Below, piece after piece: positions 8,330 to 16,392 of a stretch of 31,210 nt of DNA (its first letter is position 1; each line of letters opens with the position of its first letter). The DNA lies in assembly GCA_003141795.1 (NCBI GenBank), contig PLNO01000202.1, forward strand, positions 673 through 31,882. The letters are read 5' to 3'. Source of the DNA: Spirochaetaceae bacterium (GTDB lineage: Bacteria > Spirochaetota > Spirochaetia > SZUA-6 > Fen-1364). A program made the translations under genes and the position numbers. The notes under the pieces are model-generated. The model was not told where the DNA came from, made no database searches, and saw only the letters and a list, made by a program, of their open reading frames with translations.

Positions 8330-8667
8330 GAACGGTGCTCCTGCTCCTTGCCGACATGACGGCGAATACCGGCGCGCACATCTGCTTCAAGCTCTCAAGC
8401 GCGGTCGAGGACGATCGTCGCCGCCGCGTCCGACGGTTCGTCCTCTGGCAGGTCGTGGGGAACCTCGCCGGTCTGGCGGGCGTGCTCGCCTTCACCGGGC
8501 TCCTGAGGGGACTCTCCCTGCACGTGGCATATCCGCTCACCGAAGGACTCACCGCCGTGGGCGTGCAGATCGTCGGCGGGATGATCGTCCTGCGGGAGCG
8601 TGTCCCCCCGCTGGCATGGGTAGGGACGGGATTGATACTTTCCGGTATTGTGCTGTTGAGTCTCTGA
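8326..8667 (+). CDS. EmrE/ArnF-like half transporter, second of a tandem pair
   Basis: 113-residue four-helix membrane protein starting at GTG 8326, within the stop codon of its partner. The frame is open upstream to 7840, but that part overlaps the partner gene and has no membrane character, so the GTG start is preferred. Helix 1 reads LLLLADMTANTGAHICFKLS: an acid at residue 10 and lysine at 22, with asparagine at the position of EmrE Glu14. Residues 26-38 form a very basic cytoplasmic loop (DDRRRRVRR) missing in the partner. The later segments LHVAYPLTEGLTAVGVQIVG and GTGLILSGIVLLSL match the partner almost position by position, indicating tandem duplication. It is followed after 22 bases by the iron gene. 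Confidence 0.83.
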   Translation: MRTVLLLLADMTANTGAHICFKLSSAVEDDRRRRVRRFVLWQVVGNLAGLAGVLAFTGLLRGLSLHVAYPLTEGLTAVGVQIVGGMIVLRERVPPLAWVGTGLILSGIVLLSL

Positions 8668-8689
8668 TACTATGGAGGGAATGTCCGAC

Positions 8690-9844
8690 ATGGCCAACGA
8701 GAAACGTTTCATTGAAGAGCTCAGACGCGCGTGGCGGGACGAGATGTCCGCCGTTCTCAACTACACCGCGGCGGCAGAGAAGGAAAAGGACGCGCGCCGG
8801 CGCGGCATCTTCCTCCGCATGGTGGAGGAGGAGCGGAAGCACGCGGCGCGCTGGGAGGCGCGGCTGCGGGACCTGGGCGCCGACCCCGGTGAGTACACGG
8901 AAACGGAGGCGGAGATCCGGCGCCGCAACGATCTGTTCGGAGGCAATCCCGACGACATGGTGAGCGCCATGGCCGCGGCGGAAGGCAGCGCGGACGACGC
9001 CTACGAGGTGCTCGCGTCCCTCGCGCCCACGGAGCAGGACAAGAAAGCGTTTCTCGATGCCGGCAGGGCGGAGCGCGCCCATGACCGTGTCCTCCGTGAC
9101 ATGACCCCTTCCCATGTCGAACGGGCGCGCGGGGTCCTGGACAACATCCTCGGTCGGGAGCGCCACGTGCGCGGGGGCGGCTGGATCGGTCAGGCCGTCT
9201 ACGGCCTCAACGACGGGCTGGGCGCGGCGTTCGGCATCGTGAGCGGTGTCGCCGGCGCCACGAACGTGAACGGCTCCTTCGTCCTCCTGAGCGGGTTCGC
9301 CTCCATGATCGCCTCGGCCCTCTCCATGGGAAGCGGAGCGTACCTCGCCACGAAGTCTGAAAAAGAGGTACATGAGGCCGAGCTGAACAGGGAGCGGGGA
9401 GAGATCGCCGAAAACCCCGAGGAGGAGCGCCAGGAGCTGTCCCTTTTCTATCAGCTCAAAGGGTTCACGGAGCAGGAAGCCGACGCAATGGCGGTGCGGA
9501 TGGCGGAGAATCCCGAAGAGATGCTGCGCACGCTGGCGCACGAAGAGCTCGGGCTCTCCGAGCAGGCGTTCGCCAACCCGTGGAAGTCCGCGGGCAGCGC
9601 GACGGTGAGCACGGCCATCGGAGCCGCGGTGCCGGTTCTCCCCTACCTCTTCATCGGGGGCTACGCGGCGCTCATCACCTCCTTCGTGATCAGCACCCTG
9701 GCGCACTTCGGCGTGGGCGCGGCAAAAGTGGTGGTCACGGGCAGGTCGTGGTGGAAGAGCGGGCTGGAGATGATGCTGATCGGCCTCGGCGAGGCTGCCA
9801 TCACCTACGGCATCGGCCGCCTGGTCGGCCCCTTGCTCGGATAA
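8690..9844 (+). CDS. Ferritin-like (rubrerythrin) domain fused to VIT1/CCC1 iron transporter (MbfA/erythrin-VIT type)
   Basis: 384-residue fusion. Residues 1-140 are a rubrerythrin-like four-helix di-iron domain: Glu18 in DEMSAVLNY, EERKH with Glu48/His51, a third-helix Glu98 and AERAH with Glu128/His131. Residues 165-384 are a VIT1/CCC1 membrane domain: YGLNDGLGAAFGIVSGVAGA (171-190), SMGSGAYLATKSEKE (212-226), an acidic cytoplasmic helix pair rich in Glu (225-290) that in VIT1 binds metal, and three C-terminal helices. Fusions of this design are known as MbfA, an inner-membrane iron exporter in rhizobia. The start is uncertain. ATGs at 8672, 8681 and 8690 are in frame; GGAGG at 8674-8678 is too close to 8681 and 11 bases from 8690, so 8690 is preferred. 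Likely role: iron or manganese detoxification. Confidence 0.92.
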   Translation: MANEKRFIEELRRAWRDEMSAVLNYTAAAEKEKDARRRGIFLRMVEEERKHAARWEARLRDLGADPGEYTETEAEIRRRNDLFGGNPDDMVSAMAAAEGSADDAYEVLASLAPTEQDKKAFLDAGRAERAHDRVLRDMTPSHVERARGVLDNILGRERHVRGGGWIGQAVYGLNDGLGAAFGIVSGVAGATNVNGSFVLLSGFASMIASALSMGSGAYLATKSEKEVHEAELNRERGEIAENPEEERQELSLFYQLKGFTEQEADAMAVRMAENPEEMLRTLAHEELGLSEQAFANPWKSAGSATVSTAIGAAVPVLPYLFIGGYAALITSFVISTLAHFGVGAAKVVVTGRSWWKSGLEMMLIGLGEAAITYGIGRLVGPLLG

Positions 9845-9853
9845 GGAGGAATC

Positions 9854-10426
9854 ATGGCGGAAAAGCATTCACTCGGTGAAAAAGTGCGATCCGTCCGCGA
9901 ATCGCGGAGCATGAGCACGGAGCAGCTGGCCGAGCGGGCGGACATCGCCCCGGAGCTCGTTGCGCAGATCGAGTCAGGCTCCCTCATCCCGTCTCTGAGC
10001 CCGCTCATCAGGATCGCCCGCTCACTCGGCGTGCGCCTGGGCACGTTCCTCGACGACCAGGAGCACGTGGGTCCGGTGATCTCCCGGGCCGGAGTTCACC
10101 AGAACGTCGTCCGCTTCTCCGGCAGGGACCAGCCGGCCCGCAGCGACCTGGACTTCTTCTCGCTGGCCGCCAACAAGGCTGGCCGGCACATGGAGCCCTT
10201 CCTCGTGGAGGTCCACCCCGGCTCGGCGCAGGGCGTTCACGCCTCCACGCACGAGGGGGAGGAGTTCATCTACGTGATCTCGGGGGAGATCGAGATCCTC
10301 TACGGCAGGGACACCTATCGGCTGTCCGTCGGGGACTGCATCTACTACGACAGCATCGTTCCTCACCACGTGCACAGCGCGGACGGCTCCGAGGCGCGCA
10401 TTCTGGGCGTGGTGTACGCGCCATGA
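9854..10426 (+). CDS. XRE-family HTH regulator with C-terminal cupin sensor domain
   Basis: 190-residue regulator. Residues 7-65 form a lambda-repressor-type helix-turn-helix ([20 protein letters not shown], then [20 protein letters not shown]). Residues 110-188 are a cupin_2 barrel with metal-ligand-like residues in [20 protein letters not shown] and [16 protein letters not shown]-like bases (9842-9849, TAAGGAGG) precede ATG 9854 at ideal spacing. Its TGA overlaps the start of the acyl-CoA synthetase gene (ATGA), so the two are translationally coupled. A cupin regulator next to an acyl-CoA synthetase suggests sensing of a carboxylic acid or its CoA ester, but the effector is not visible in the sequence. 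Confidence 0.93.
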   Translation: MAEKHSLGEKVRSVRESRSMSTEQLAERADIAPELVAQIESGSLIPSLSPLIRIARSLGVRLGTFLDDQEHVGPVISRAGVHQNVVRFSGRDQPARSDLDFFSLAANKAGRHMEPFLVEVHPGSAQGVHASTHEGEEFIYVISGEIEILYGRDTYRLSVGDCIYYDSIVPHHVHSADGSEARILGVVYAP

Positions 10427-12084
10427 TCGACGACGGCTCCATTCAGGAGACGCTCGGAGACCTCCTCGCCCGCCAGGCCGCGAGCTTTCCCGACAAGGAT
10501 TTCATTGTCTTCGCGGACCGCAACCTGCGCTTCACCTACGCAGAGTTCGACGCACGCGTGGACACCCTGGCCCGTGGATTGCTCGCCATCGGCATCGGAA
10601 CGGGAGACCACGTCGGCATCTGGGCCACGAACGTCCCCGACTGGCTCACGTACCTGTTCGCGGTCTCGCGCATCGGCGCGGTCACCGTCACGGTGAATAC
10701 GGCGTATCGCAGCCATGAGCTCGAGTACGTCATGTGCCAATCCGACGTCAAGGCCCTCTGTCTGATCGACGGTTTCAAGGACAGCGACTACGTCGCCATC
10801 GTGAACGAGCTCATGCCCGAGCTGGGCTCCTGCCAGCGGGGCTCGCTGGCCTGCCCGCGATTCCCCCGGCTGCGCTCCGTCGTTTTCATGGGCCCGGAGA
10901 AGCATCGCGGCATGTACACGACTCCCGAGCTGCTCCTCCTCGGCAGCCATTCGGACGACGACGAGCTGTCGCGGATCGGGCAGACCCTCGGCTGCCACGA
11001 CGTGGTGAACATGCAGTACACGTCCGGCACGACAGGGTTCCCCAAGGGCGTGATGCTGACGCACCACAACATCCTCAACAACGGCTTTCACATCGGGGAG
11101 CGCCAGCGTTTCGGGGACGCGGACCGCGTCTGCCTCCCGGTGCCGCTCTTCCATTGCTTCGGTCTGGTCCTGGGAATGATGGCGGTCGTCACGCATGCCG
11201 CGACTGCCGTTCTCGTCGAGGGTTTCGATCCGCTACTCGTGCTCGCCTCGGTCCAGAAGGAGCGGTGCACGGCCTTGTACGGTGTGCCCACCATGTTCAT
11301 CGCGGAGCTCGCCCACCCTATGTTCCCGATTTTCGACCTCGGGAGCCTGCGCACCGGCATCATGGCAGGCTCCCCGTGTCCCGCGGAGATCATGACCAGG
11401 GTCATGCGGGAGATGCATGCCTCGGAGATCACCATCGCCTACGGGCTCACCGAGGGATCGCCTGTGATGACCCAGACTGCAACCGATGATCCTGTGGAAT
11501 TGCGGGTCGCTACCGTGGGGAAAGCCTTGCCGGACATCGAGGTACGCATCATCGACCCGGAAACGAACATCGGGGTCGAGCCCGGAACGCAGGGGGAAGT
11601 GGTCTGCCGCGGCTACAATGTCATGAAAGGGTACTACAAGATGCCGGACGCCACGGCCGCCGCCATCGACGCGGAGGGATGGCTGCACTCCGGGGACCTC
11701 GGCACAATCGACGGCAAGGGCTACGTGCGGATAACGGGACGGATCAAGGACATGATCATCCGCGGCGGTGAGAACGTGTACCCGCGGGAGATCGAGGAGT
11801 TCCTCCTCACCATGCCGGGGGTCAAGGACGCGCAGGTGGCGGGCATCGCAAGCCCACGGTTCGGAGAGGAGGTGGGGGCGTTCGTCATCCGCGGTAACAG
11901 CGCCTGCATGACGGAGCAGGATGTCAGAGATTTCTGCAAGGGAAAGATCTCCCGTTTCAAGATCCCCCGGTACGTTTTTTTCGTCGCATCGTTTCCCATG
12001 ACGGCGAGCGGCAAGATTCAGAAGTACAAGCTCAAGGAGATCGGTGTGGCTCTGCTCAGGGAGAGCGGGGTCGAGGTCGTGTAG
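10423..12084 (+). CDS. AMP-forming acyl-CoA synthetase (fatty-acid/aryl-CoA ligase)
   Basis: 553-residue member of the ANL superfamily: activates a carboxylic acid with ATP to the acyl-AMP, then forms the acyl-CoA in the cytoplasm. The phosphate-binding loop is [12 protein letters not shown] (199-210). Further motifs are [10 protein letters not shown] (A5), [20 protein letters not shown] (A7/A8), [20 protein letters not shown] (hinge and A8) and [10 protein letters not shown] with the catalytic Lys near 531 (A10). The motif set resembles medium- and long-chain acyl-CoA synthetases. The chain length or aromatic nature of the substrate cannot be assigned. It is the last gene of the operon starting at 7973 and overlaps the XRE-cupin gene by four bases. 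Confidence 0.94.
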   Translation: MIDDGSIQETLGDLLARQAASFPDKDFIVFADRNLRFTYAEFDARVDTLARGLLAIGIGTGDHVGIWATNVPDWLTYLFAVSRIGAVTVTVNTAYRSHELEYVMCQSDVKALCLIDGFKDSDYVAIVNELMPELGSCQRGSLACPRFPRLRSVVFMGPEKHRGMYTTPELLLLGSHSDDDELSRIGQTLGCHDVVNMQYTSGTTGFPKGVMLTHHNILNNGFHIGERQRFGDADRVCLPVPLFHCFGLVLGMMAVVTHAATAVLVEGFDPLLVLASVQKERCTALYGVPTMFIAELAHPMFPIFDLGSLRTGIMAGSPCPAEIMTRVMREMHASEITIAYGLTEGSPVMTQTATDDPVELRVATVGKALPDIEVRIIDPETNIGVEPGTQGEVVCRGYNVMKGYYKMPDATAAAIDAEGWLHSGDLGTIDGKGYVRITGRIKDMIIRGGENVYPREIEEFLLTMPGVKDAQVAGIASPRFGEEVGAFVIRGNSACMTEQDVRDFCKGKISRFKIPRYVFFVASFPMTASGKIQKYKLKEIGVALLRESGVEVV

Positions 12085-12232
12085 CTTTTTGTCGATCCGC
12101 CATCCAGAACCAGGGCCGGGGCCGATCTTTTAGAAATTGTTATTTTCTCATTGCGTTTTCTGCAAAGCGTGTTATATCGGTAAGTCTTAACAGGAAATAA
12201 TTGCAGAGCTGCCTCCCTGCCGCATGAAACGA

Positions 12233-12260
12233 AAGGCCCTGGAATCGATTCCAGGGCCTT
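12233..12260. terminator. 28-base perfect palindrome, probable bidirectional intrinsic terminator
   Basis: AAGGCCCTGGAATC followed by its exact reverse complement GATTCCAGGGCCTT. As RNA it gives a 12-base-pair stem with a TCGA loop. Downstream on plus is CTTAATT and on minus TCGTTTC, so neither side has a strong U-run, though both are U-rich at the stem end. It could end the acyl-CoA synthetase operon on the plus strand. Confidence 0.6.
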
Positions 12261-12403
12261 CTTAATTCCGGCGGCGGCGTCAAGCCGCCACCAGGTGCGC
12301 AGTTACAGCGGCAGATTCTTTGTCCGCCACAAATGCAGGGCGCATGGCTCCCAGGCGCGCTTCCTGGTGCAGCATGTCCGCCCTGACCCGTCGAAAAATG
12401 CGC

Positions 12404-12432
12404 TTGCAGCGGCCTGCGCCGTGACATAGAAT
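12404..12432 (+). promoter_or_regulatory. Candidate sigma-70 promoter of amt
   Basis: -35 TTGCAG (12404-12409), 17-base spacer, -10 TAGAAT (12427-12432). The start codon is 55 bases further, with AGGAG at 12475-12479, eight bases before ATG 12488. I found no -24/-12 (sigma-54) element in the gap, although ammonium transporter genes often have one. Confidence 0.45.
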
Positions 12433-12487
12433 TCCCCGGGTACGCGTCTCCCAAAAGCTTTTCATCATCGGAAAGGAGCTCAACAGG

Positions 12488-13699
12488 ATGCCGCACTTCG
12501 ATACGGGGAACACAGGTTTCATGCTCATTGCTGCAAGCCTCGTCATGCTGATGACCCCGGGGCTCGCCTTCTTTTACGGCGGCCTCGTAGGCCGAAAGAA
12601 CGTTCTGACGATAATGATCCAGAGTTTTCTTTCTCTGGCTGTTGTGGATGTCATCTGGTTCGCCGTTGGATATTCACTGTGCTTCTCCGGAGGGCCGGGG
12701 GCGGTCATCGGGGATCTGCGGATGGCCTTCCTCAACGGGGTCGACCTCACGACGGCGTTTGGCGACGGTCAGATCCCGATGTTCGCGTTCGTCGTATACC
12801 AGATGATGTTTGCCATCATCACGCCGGCGCTGATCACCGGTGCATTCGCCAACCGCGTGCGATTCCAGGCCTATTTCATCTTTCTGGTCGTCTGGCTCCT
12901 CCTCGTGTATTTCCCGCTCGTCCACATGGTCTGGGGAAACGGTCTGCTGGCCCAGTGGGGCGTCCGCGACTTTGCCGGTGGTATCGTCGTTCACGCATCG
13001 GCGGGTTTTGCCGCCCTCGCATCCGTGTTTTTCGTGGGACCACGGCATGTGAAGGACCGGGGTCCGCACAGCATCCCCCTCGTCGCACTGGGCACCGGAT
13101 TGCTCTGGTTCGGCTGGTACGGGTTCAATGCCGGAAGCGAGCTTCGGGTGGATCAGGTCACCGTCCTCGCATTCCTGAACACGGACCTCGCGGCATCCTT
13201 CGCCGCGGTCACGTGGTTGGTCCTCGCCTGGATATTCGAGAAAAAGCCGAAATTCCTCGGCCTGCTCACCGGGTCCATCGCGGGACTGGCTACGATCACC
13301 CCTGCCGCAGGCTACGTCACGCCCGTCGCGGCGATCATCATCGGCGTGCTCGCCGGGGTGGTGTGCTACCTCGCCGTCGGGCTGAAGAACAGGCTGCACT
13401 GGGACGATGCGCTCGACGTGTGGGGCGTCCATGGAGTGGGCGGCGTGCTCGGCATTCTCAGCCTCGGTGTCTTCGGGAACCTGGCGGTGAATCCTTCAGG
13501 GTTCGACGGCGCGCTCAGGGGCGGCTGGGCATTCCTCGGCAAGCAGGCAGCATCGGGATTCGGAGCGGCAGCCTATTCGTTCCTCATAGCTTTCGGCGCG
13601 CTGTGGCTGATCAACAAGATCACCCGCGTCAGGGTGGCGGAAGGGGAAGAGGATGTCGGCCTCGATACCGCGGAGCTTGGAGAGCACGCATATCTGTAG
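12488..13699 (+). CDS. amt: Ammonium transporter (Amt family)
   Basis: 403-residue trimeric-type ammonium channel of the inner membrane with about 11 helices. Family residues are visible: PGLAFFYGGLVGRKN in helix 1, YQMMFAIITPALITGAF (phenylalanine gate), RDFAGGIVVHASAG with the first pore histidine, LLWFGWYGFNAGS, and the second histidine in DVWGVHGVGGVLG. There is no long cleavable signal peptide; the chain starts close to the first helix as in short Amt proteins. Unlike the usual glnK-amtB arrangement no PII gene lies beside it: the upstream neighbour is a 403-base gap and the downstream genes run in the opposite direction. It stands as a single-gene unit, with an inverted repeat at 13715-13751 just after its stop. 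Confidence 0.95.
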   Translation: MPHFDTGNTGFMLIAASLVMLMTPGLAFFYGGLVGRKNVLTIMIQSFLSLAVVDVIWFAVGYSLCFSGGPGAVIGDLRMAFLNGVDLTTAFGDGQIPMFAFVVYQMMFAIITPALITGAFANRVRFQAYFIFLVVWLLLVYFPLVHMVWGNGLLAQWGVRDFAGGIVVHASAGFAALASVFFVGPRHVKDRGPHSIPLVALGTGLLWFGWYGFNAGSELRVDQVTVLAFLNTDLAASFAAVTWLVLAWIFEKKPKFLGLLTGSIAGLATITPAAGYVTPVAAIIIGVLAGVVCYLAVGLKNRLHWDDALDVWGVHGVGGVLGILSLGVFGNLAVNPSGFDGALRGGWAFLGKQAASGFGAAAYSFLIAFGALWLINKITRVRVAEGEEDVGLDTAELGEHAYL

Positions 13700-13714
13700 G
13701 AAGGGACGGTGAGG

Positions 13715-13751
13715 TCGATCCGGTTTCGCGCGCCTGGCGGAGCCGGATCGA
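13715..13751. terminator. Inverted repeat between convergent genes, possible terminator
   Basis: TCGATCCGG (13715-13723) and CCGGATCGA (13743-13751), perfect 9-base arms around a 19-base loop that contains a small inner CGC/GCG stem. It sits between the amt stop and the stop of the TRAP permease, where a bidirectional terminator is expected. There is no T-run, so support is modest. Confidence 0.35.
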
Positions 13752-13778
13752 ACTGGCCATGGCGAATGCACCCGGATT

Positions 13779-15677
13779 TCATTTCAGCCCGAACACTCCC
13801 AGGAGCGCCGTGGTCATCCACGGAACGTAGGTGATGATGAGCACCGCGACGAGCATGACGAGCTGGAAGGGGATCACGTCCCTGTAGATCTGCACGAGAG
13901 GTTTTTCGAACTTGTAGGATGCAAGGAACAGGTTGAGCCCGAGGGGCGGGGTGAGGTAGCCGAGCTCGAGGGTGGCCAGGAAGATGATCCCCAGGTGCAC
14001 GGGGTGGATGCCGTACACGGCTCCCAGAGGCGCGATCAGGGGCACGACGATGGTGATCGCTGAAAAGATGTCGATGAAGAATCCCTTGATGATGAGAACG
14101 AGCGTCAGGAGTAGCAGGAACACGAGCGGTGACTGTACGTGGACGCGCAGCCACTGGGCAAGGGCCACGGGGATCTGCGCATCGACGATGTAGTAGGAGA
14201 AGCCGCTCGCCATGGCGAGGATGACGAGGATACCGCCGAGGATCACGACGCTCTTGAGGAACACTCCGGGGAGCTGCCTGATCCGGATGTCCCGATGCAC
14301 CACTACTTCCAGGAGCAATGAGTAGACCACTGCGACAGCGCCTGTTTCGACGAGCGTGGTGACGCCCTTGAGGAAGAGCACGAGGATGAGCACGGGCAGA
14401 AGGATCTCCCCCAGGGAGCCCACGAGGCTGGGGAGAACTTCCCTGGTCTGGAACGGAGTGCGCGGGACTTTGTCCCTGCGCGCCCGGATCACGCCGAGGG
14501 CTCCGATGCTCAAAACGAGGAAAGCGCCGGGGAGGATCCCTCCGACAAACATCGCCTTGATGTTCGTGAGGGACACCACGCCATAGAGGATGACGGGAAG
14601 GCTGGGCGGGAAGAGCAACCCGATGCTCCCCGACGCGGTGAGAAGCCCGCGGCTGAAGCGCTCCCCGTAGCCCCCGCTTTTGAGAATGAACAGGAGAAGC
14701 GACCCTACCGCAATGATCGTCACACCCGATGCGCCGGTGAACGTTGTAAGGAAGGCGCAGATGAGGATGCTCATGAAGGGAAGCCCGCCGGGCAGCCAGC
14801 CGAACAGAGCGCGGAAGAGCCTCACGAGGCGGTCACCCGATTTGCCTTCGGAGATGATGTATCCGGCAAGGGTGAAAAGGGGGATGGACGGGATGACGTC
14901 GCCGGTGAGCATCGTGTAGGCCTGGTTGGCCGCGGTTTCAAGCGCCCCGCCGGTGTGGAGGAAGAAGAGCAGCGCCATTCCGCCCACGAGCACGAAGATG
15001 GGCCCGCCGAGGAACACGCTCGCGATCAGGATGATGATGAGGGGGAGGTGCAGGGCGGAGAACCAGGGGGCGACGGCTGCGGCAACTCCGGGCCCCGCCT
15101 GCGCGAGCCAGTGTGCGATGGTTCCATTGGGGAGTAGCGTAGCGGCCGCGTTCGAAAGCGGCGCCCAGGCAAAGGCGACACCGATGAGGATGCCGATGGC
15201 GGCGTTCCACCGGCGGCCCGCGCCCCGCGCGGGGGTCCGCACCATGCGTGCCGTGATGAAGGCGAACCCGACGGGCATGATGAGCGTGGCCACCCGGATA
15301 GGGAGCACCCCGACTTTCTGGCCGGGATCGAATCCCGACAGCACGAAGGACAGGGCGGCGATGGTCTGCGCCGTGCAGACCGCCGTTGCCACGAGCGAGG
15401 TGCCGGTGACCACCCAACGCCTGACGCGCTCCGGCAGCCTTTCCACGCCGATGCTGAGGGAGAGGTGGCTCTTCTCCCGGGTTGTGATCATTGCACCGGC
15501 AAAGGCGATCCACAGCACGAGGTGACGGACGTAATCGGTGGAAGCGCGCAGGGACGCCACCCCGACCAGGCGCGCCACGATGTCCAGGACGAGCATGAGC
15601 GTGATGATGAGGAGAAGCGCTGGGGCAAAGGCGTTTTCCAGCGTGCGAATGACCCGTGCCGGCAGCGAGCGACTCAT
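13779..15677 (-). CDS. TRAP transporter, fused DctQ-DctM permease
   Basis: 632-residue fusion of the small (Q) and large (M) membrane subunits of a tripartite ATP-independent periplasmic transporter, which imports organic acids using a sodium or proton gradient. Residues 1-155 are the four-helix Q domain (RASTDYVRHLVLWIAFAGA, REKSHLSLSIGVERLPERV). Residues 160-215 are a linker with extra hydrophobic helices. Residues 215-632 are the M domain, with FTLAGYIISEGKSGDRLV, TTFTGASGVTIIAVGSLL, GSIGLLFPPSLPVILYGV and TLELGYLTPPLGLNLFL. It starts 31 bases after kdpE on the same strand, with no Shine-Dalgarno match before the ATG, so read-through from kdp is possible. No periplasmic binding protein (DctP) gene is present in the window, so the substrate is unknown. 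Confidence 0.94.
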   Translation of the reverse strand: MSRSLPARVIRTLENAFAPALLLIITLMLVLDIVARLVGVASLRASTDYVRHLVLWIAFAGAMITTREKSHLSLSIGVERLPERVRRWVVTGTSLVATAVCTAQTIAALSFVLSGFDPGQKVGVLPIRVATLIMPVGFAFITARMVRTPARGAGRRWNAAIGILIGVAFAWAPLSNAAATLLPNGTIAHWLAQAGPGVAAAVAPWFSALHLPLIIILIASVFLGGPIFVLVGGMALLFFLHTGGALETAANQAYTMLTGDVIPSIPLFTLAGYIISEGKSGDRLVRLFRALFGWLPGGLPFMSILICAFLTTFTGASGVTIIAVGSLLLFILKSGGYGERFSRGLLTASGSIGLLFPPSLPVILYGVVSLTNIKAMFVGGILPGAFLVLSIGALGVIRARRDKVPRTPFQTREVLPSLVGSLGEILLPVLILVLFLKGVTTLVETGAVAVVYSLLLEVVVHRDIRIRQLPGVFLKSVVILGGILVILAMASGFSYYIVDAQIPVALAQWLRVHVQSPLVFLLLLTLVLIIKGFFIDIFSAITIVVPLIAPLGAVYGIHPVHLGIIFLATLELGYLTPPLGLNLFLASYKFEKPLVQIYRDVIPFQLVMLVAVLIITYVPWMTTALLGVFGLK

Positions 15678-15708
15678 TCTGGAAGGGTAATGTCGCGGGG
15701 GTGGATCA

Positions 15709-16392
15709 TCAAGCGGAAAGCATGCGCAGCCTGTATCCCACCCCCGGTTCCGTGGTGATGAGCTCCGGCATCTGGGGGTTTTCTTCGATCTTTTTTCTCA
15801 AGCCCGTGATGTACACGCGGAGGTAGTTGGTGTCCTCATCCGTATTGGGACCCCAGACTTCGCGGAGGATCTGACCATGGGTGAGGATCCGGCCGGCGTG
15901 CTGCACGAACAGCCGCAAAAGGCTGTATTCGGTCGGGGTGAGCTTGACCGTCTCCCCTGCGACCATCACGACCCGGTTCAGGAGGTCCACGGAAAGCCTG
16001 CCGGAAACGAAAACCTCCTGCGCCTCCTGCGGCGCGTGATGTCGAATGGCCACCTTCATCCGGGCGACAAGCTCCCCCGTGTTGAACGGTTTGATGAGGT
16101 AGTCGTCGGCGCCCGCATCGAGCAGGCGCACGATGTCCTCCTCCGCATTGCGCACGGAAAGCACTATCACGGGGACCGAGCTCCACGAGCGGAGCTTCAC
16201 GAGCACTTCCGCGCCTTCCATGTCGGGGAGCCCGAGGTCGAGCAGGACGATGTCGGGCTTCTTGCCCAGCGCCATCTGCAGGCCCTCTTCCCCGGTTCCC
16301 GCCTCGTGCACGGTGAAGCCCTGCTTGTCCAGGCTGACGCGCAGGAGCCTCCTGATCTGGATCTCGTCGTCGATGACGAGGACGCCTGTCAC
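15709..16392 (-). CDS. kdpE: KdpE response regulator (OmpR family)
   Basis: 227-residue transcriptional activator of the kdp operon. The receiver domain (1-118) has acidic pocket Asp8/Asp9, phospho-acceptor Asp52 in LLDLGLPD, Ser79 and Lys101 in LIKPF. The C-terminal winged helix (about 127-225) has LTPTEYSLLRLFVQHAGRIL and the recognition segment TNYLRVYITGLRKKIE typical of KdpE/OmpR. It starts with GTG (16392-16390), which overlaps the kdpD stop codon as GTGA, so the kinase and regulator are translationally coupled. Tandem direct repeats upstream of kdpF (23640-23678) are the likely target. Confidence 0.96.
   Translation of the reverse strand: MTGVLVIDDEIQIRRLLRVSLDKQGFTVHEAGTGEEGLQMALGKKPDIVLLDLGLPDMEGAEVLVKLRSWSSVPVIVLSVRNAEEDIVRLLDAGADDYLIKPFNTGELVARMKVAIRHHAPQEAQEVFVSGRLSVDLLNRVVMVAGETVKLTPTEYSLLRLFVQHAGRILTHGQILREVWGPNTDEDTNYLRVYITGLRKKIEENPQMPELITTEPGVGYRLRMLSA

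Larger units (their letters stand above)
12085..12487. other. 403-base intergenic region before amt
   Basis: No convincing gene. The left half (12085-12230) is AT-rich compared with its surroundings. It holds a weak candidate promoter at 12151-12178, a perfect palindrome at 12233-12260, a second short hairpin (GGCGGC-GTCAA-GCCGCC, 12273-12289) and the candidate amt promoter at 12404-12432. Open frames on the minus strand (12140-12496 and 12280-12546) look unlike any known protein. Confidence 0.6.

Noticed and set aside
12340..12370. Sigma-54 (-24/-12) promoter upstream of amt, around TGGCTCCCAGGCGC
   Set aside because: The GG element is followed by CGCG instead of the TTGC-type -12 element at the right spacing.
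12280..12546. Minus-strand open frame of 88 codons in the gap before amt, with the palindrome 12233-12260 just downstream
   Set aside because: Position relative to a terminator-like palindrome is attractive and some codons look native, but its 5' part overlaps the amt start, no ribosome site or family resemblance was recognised, and the candidate amt promoter lies within it. Kept only as a possibility.
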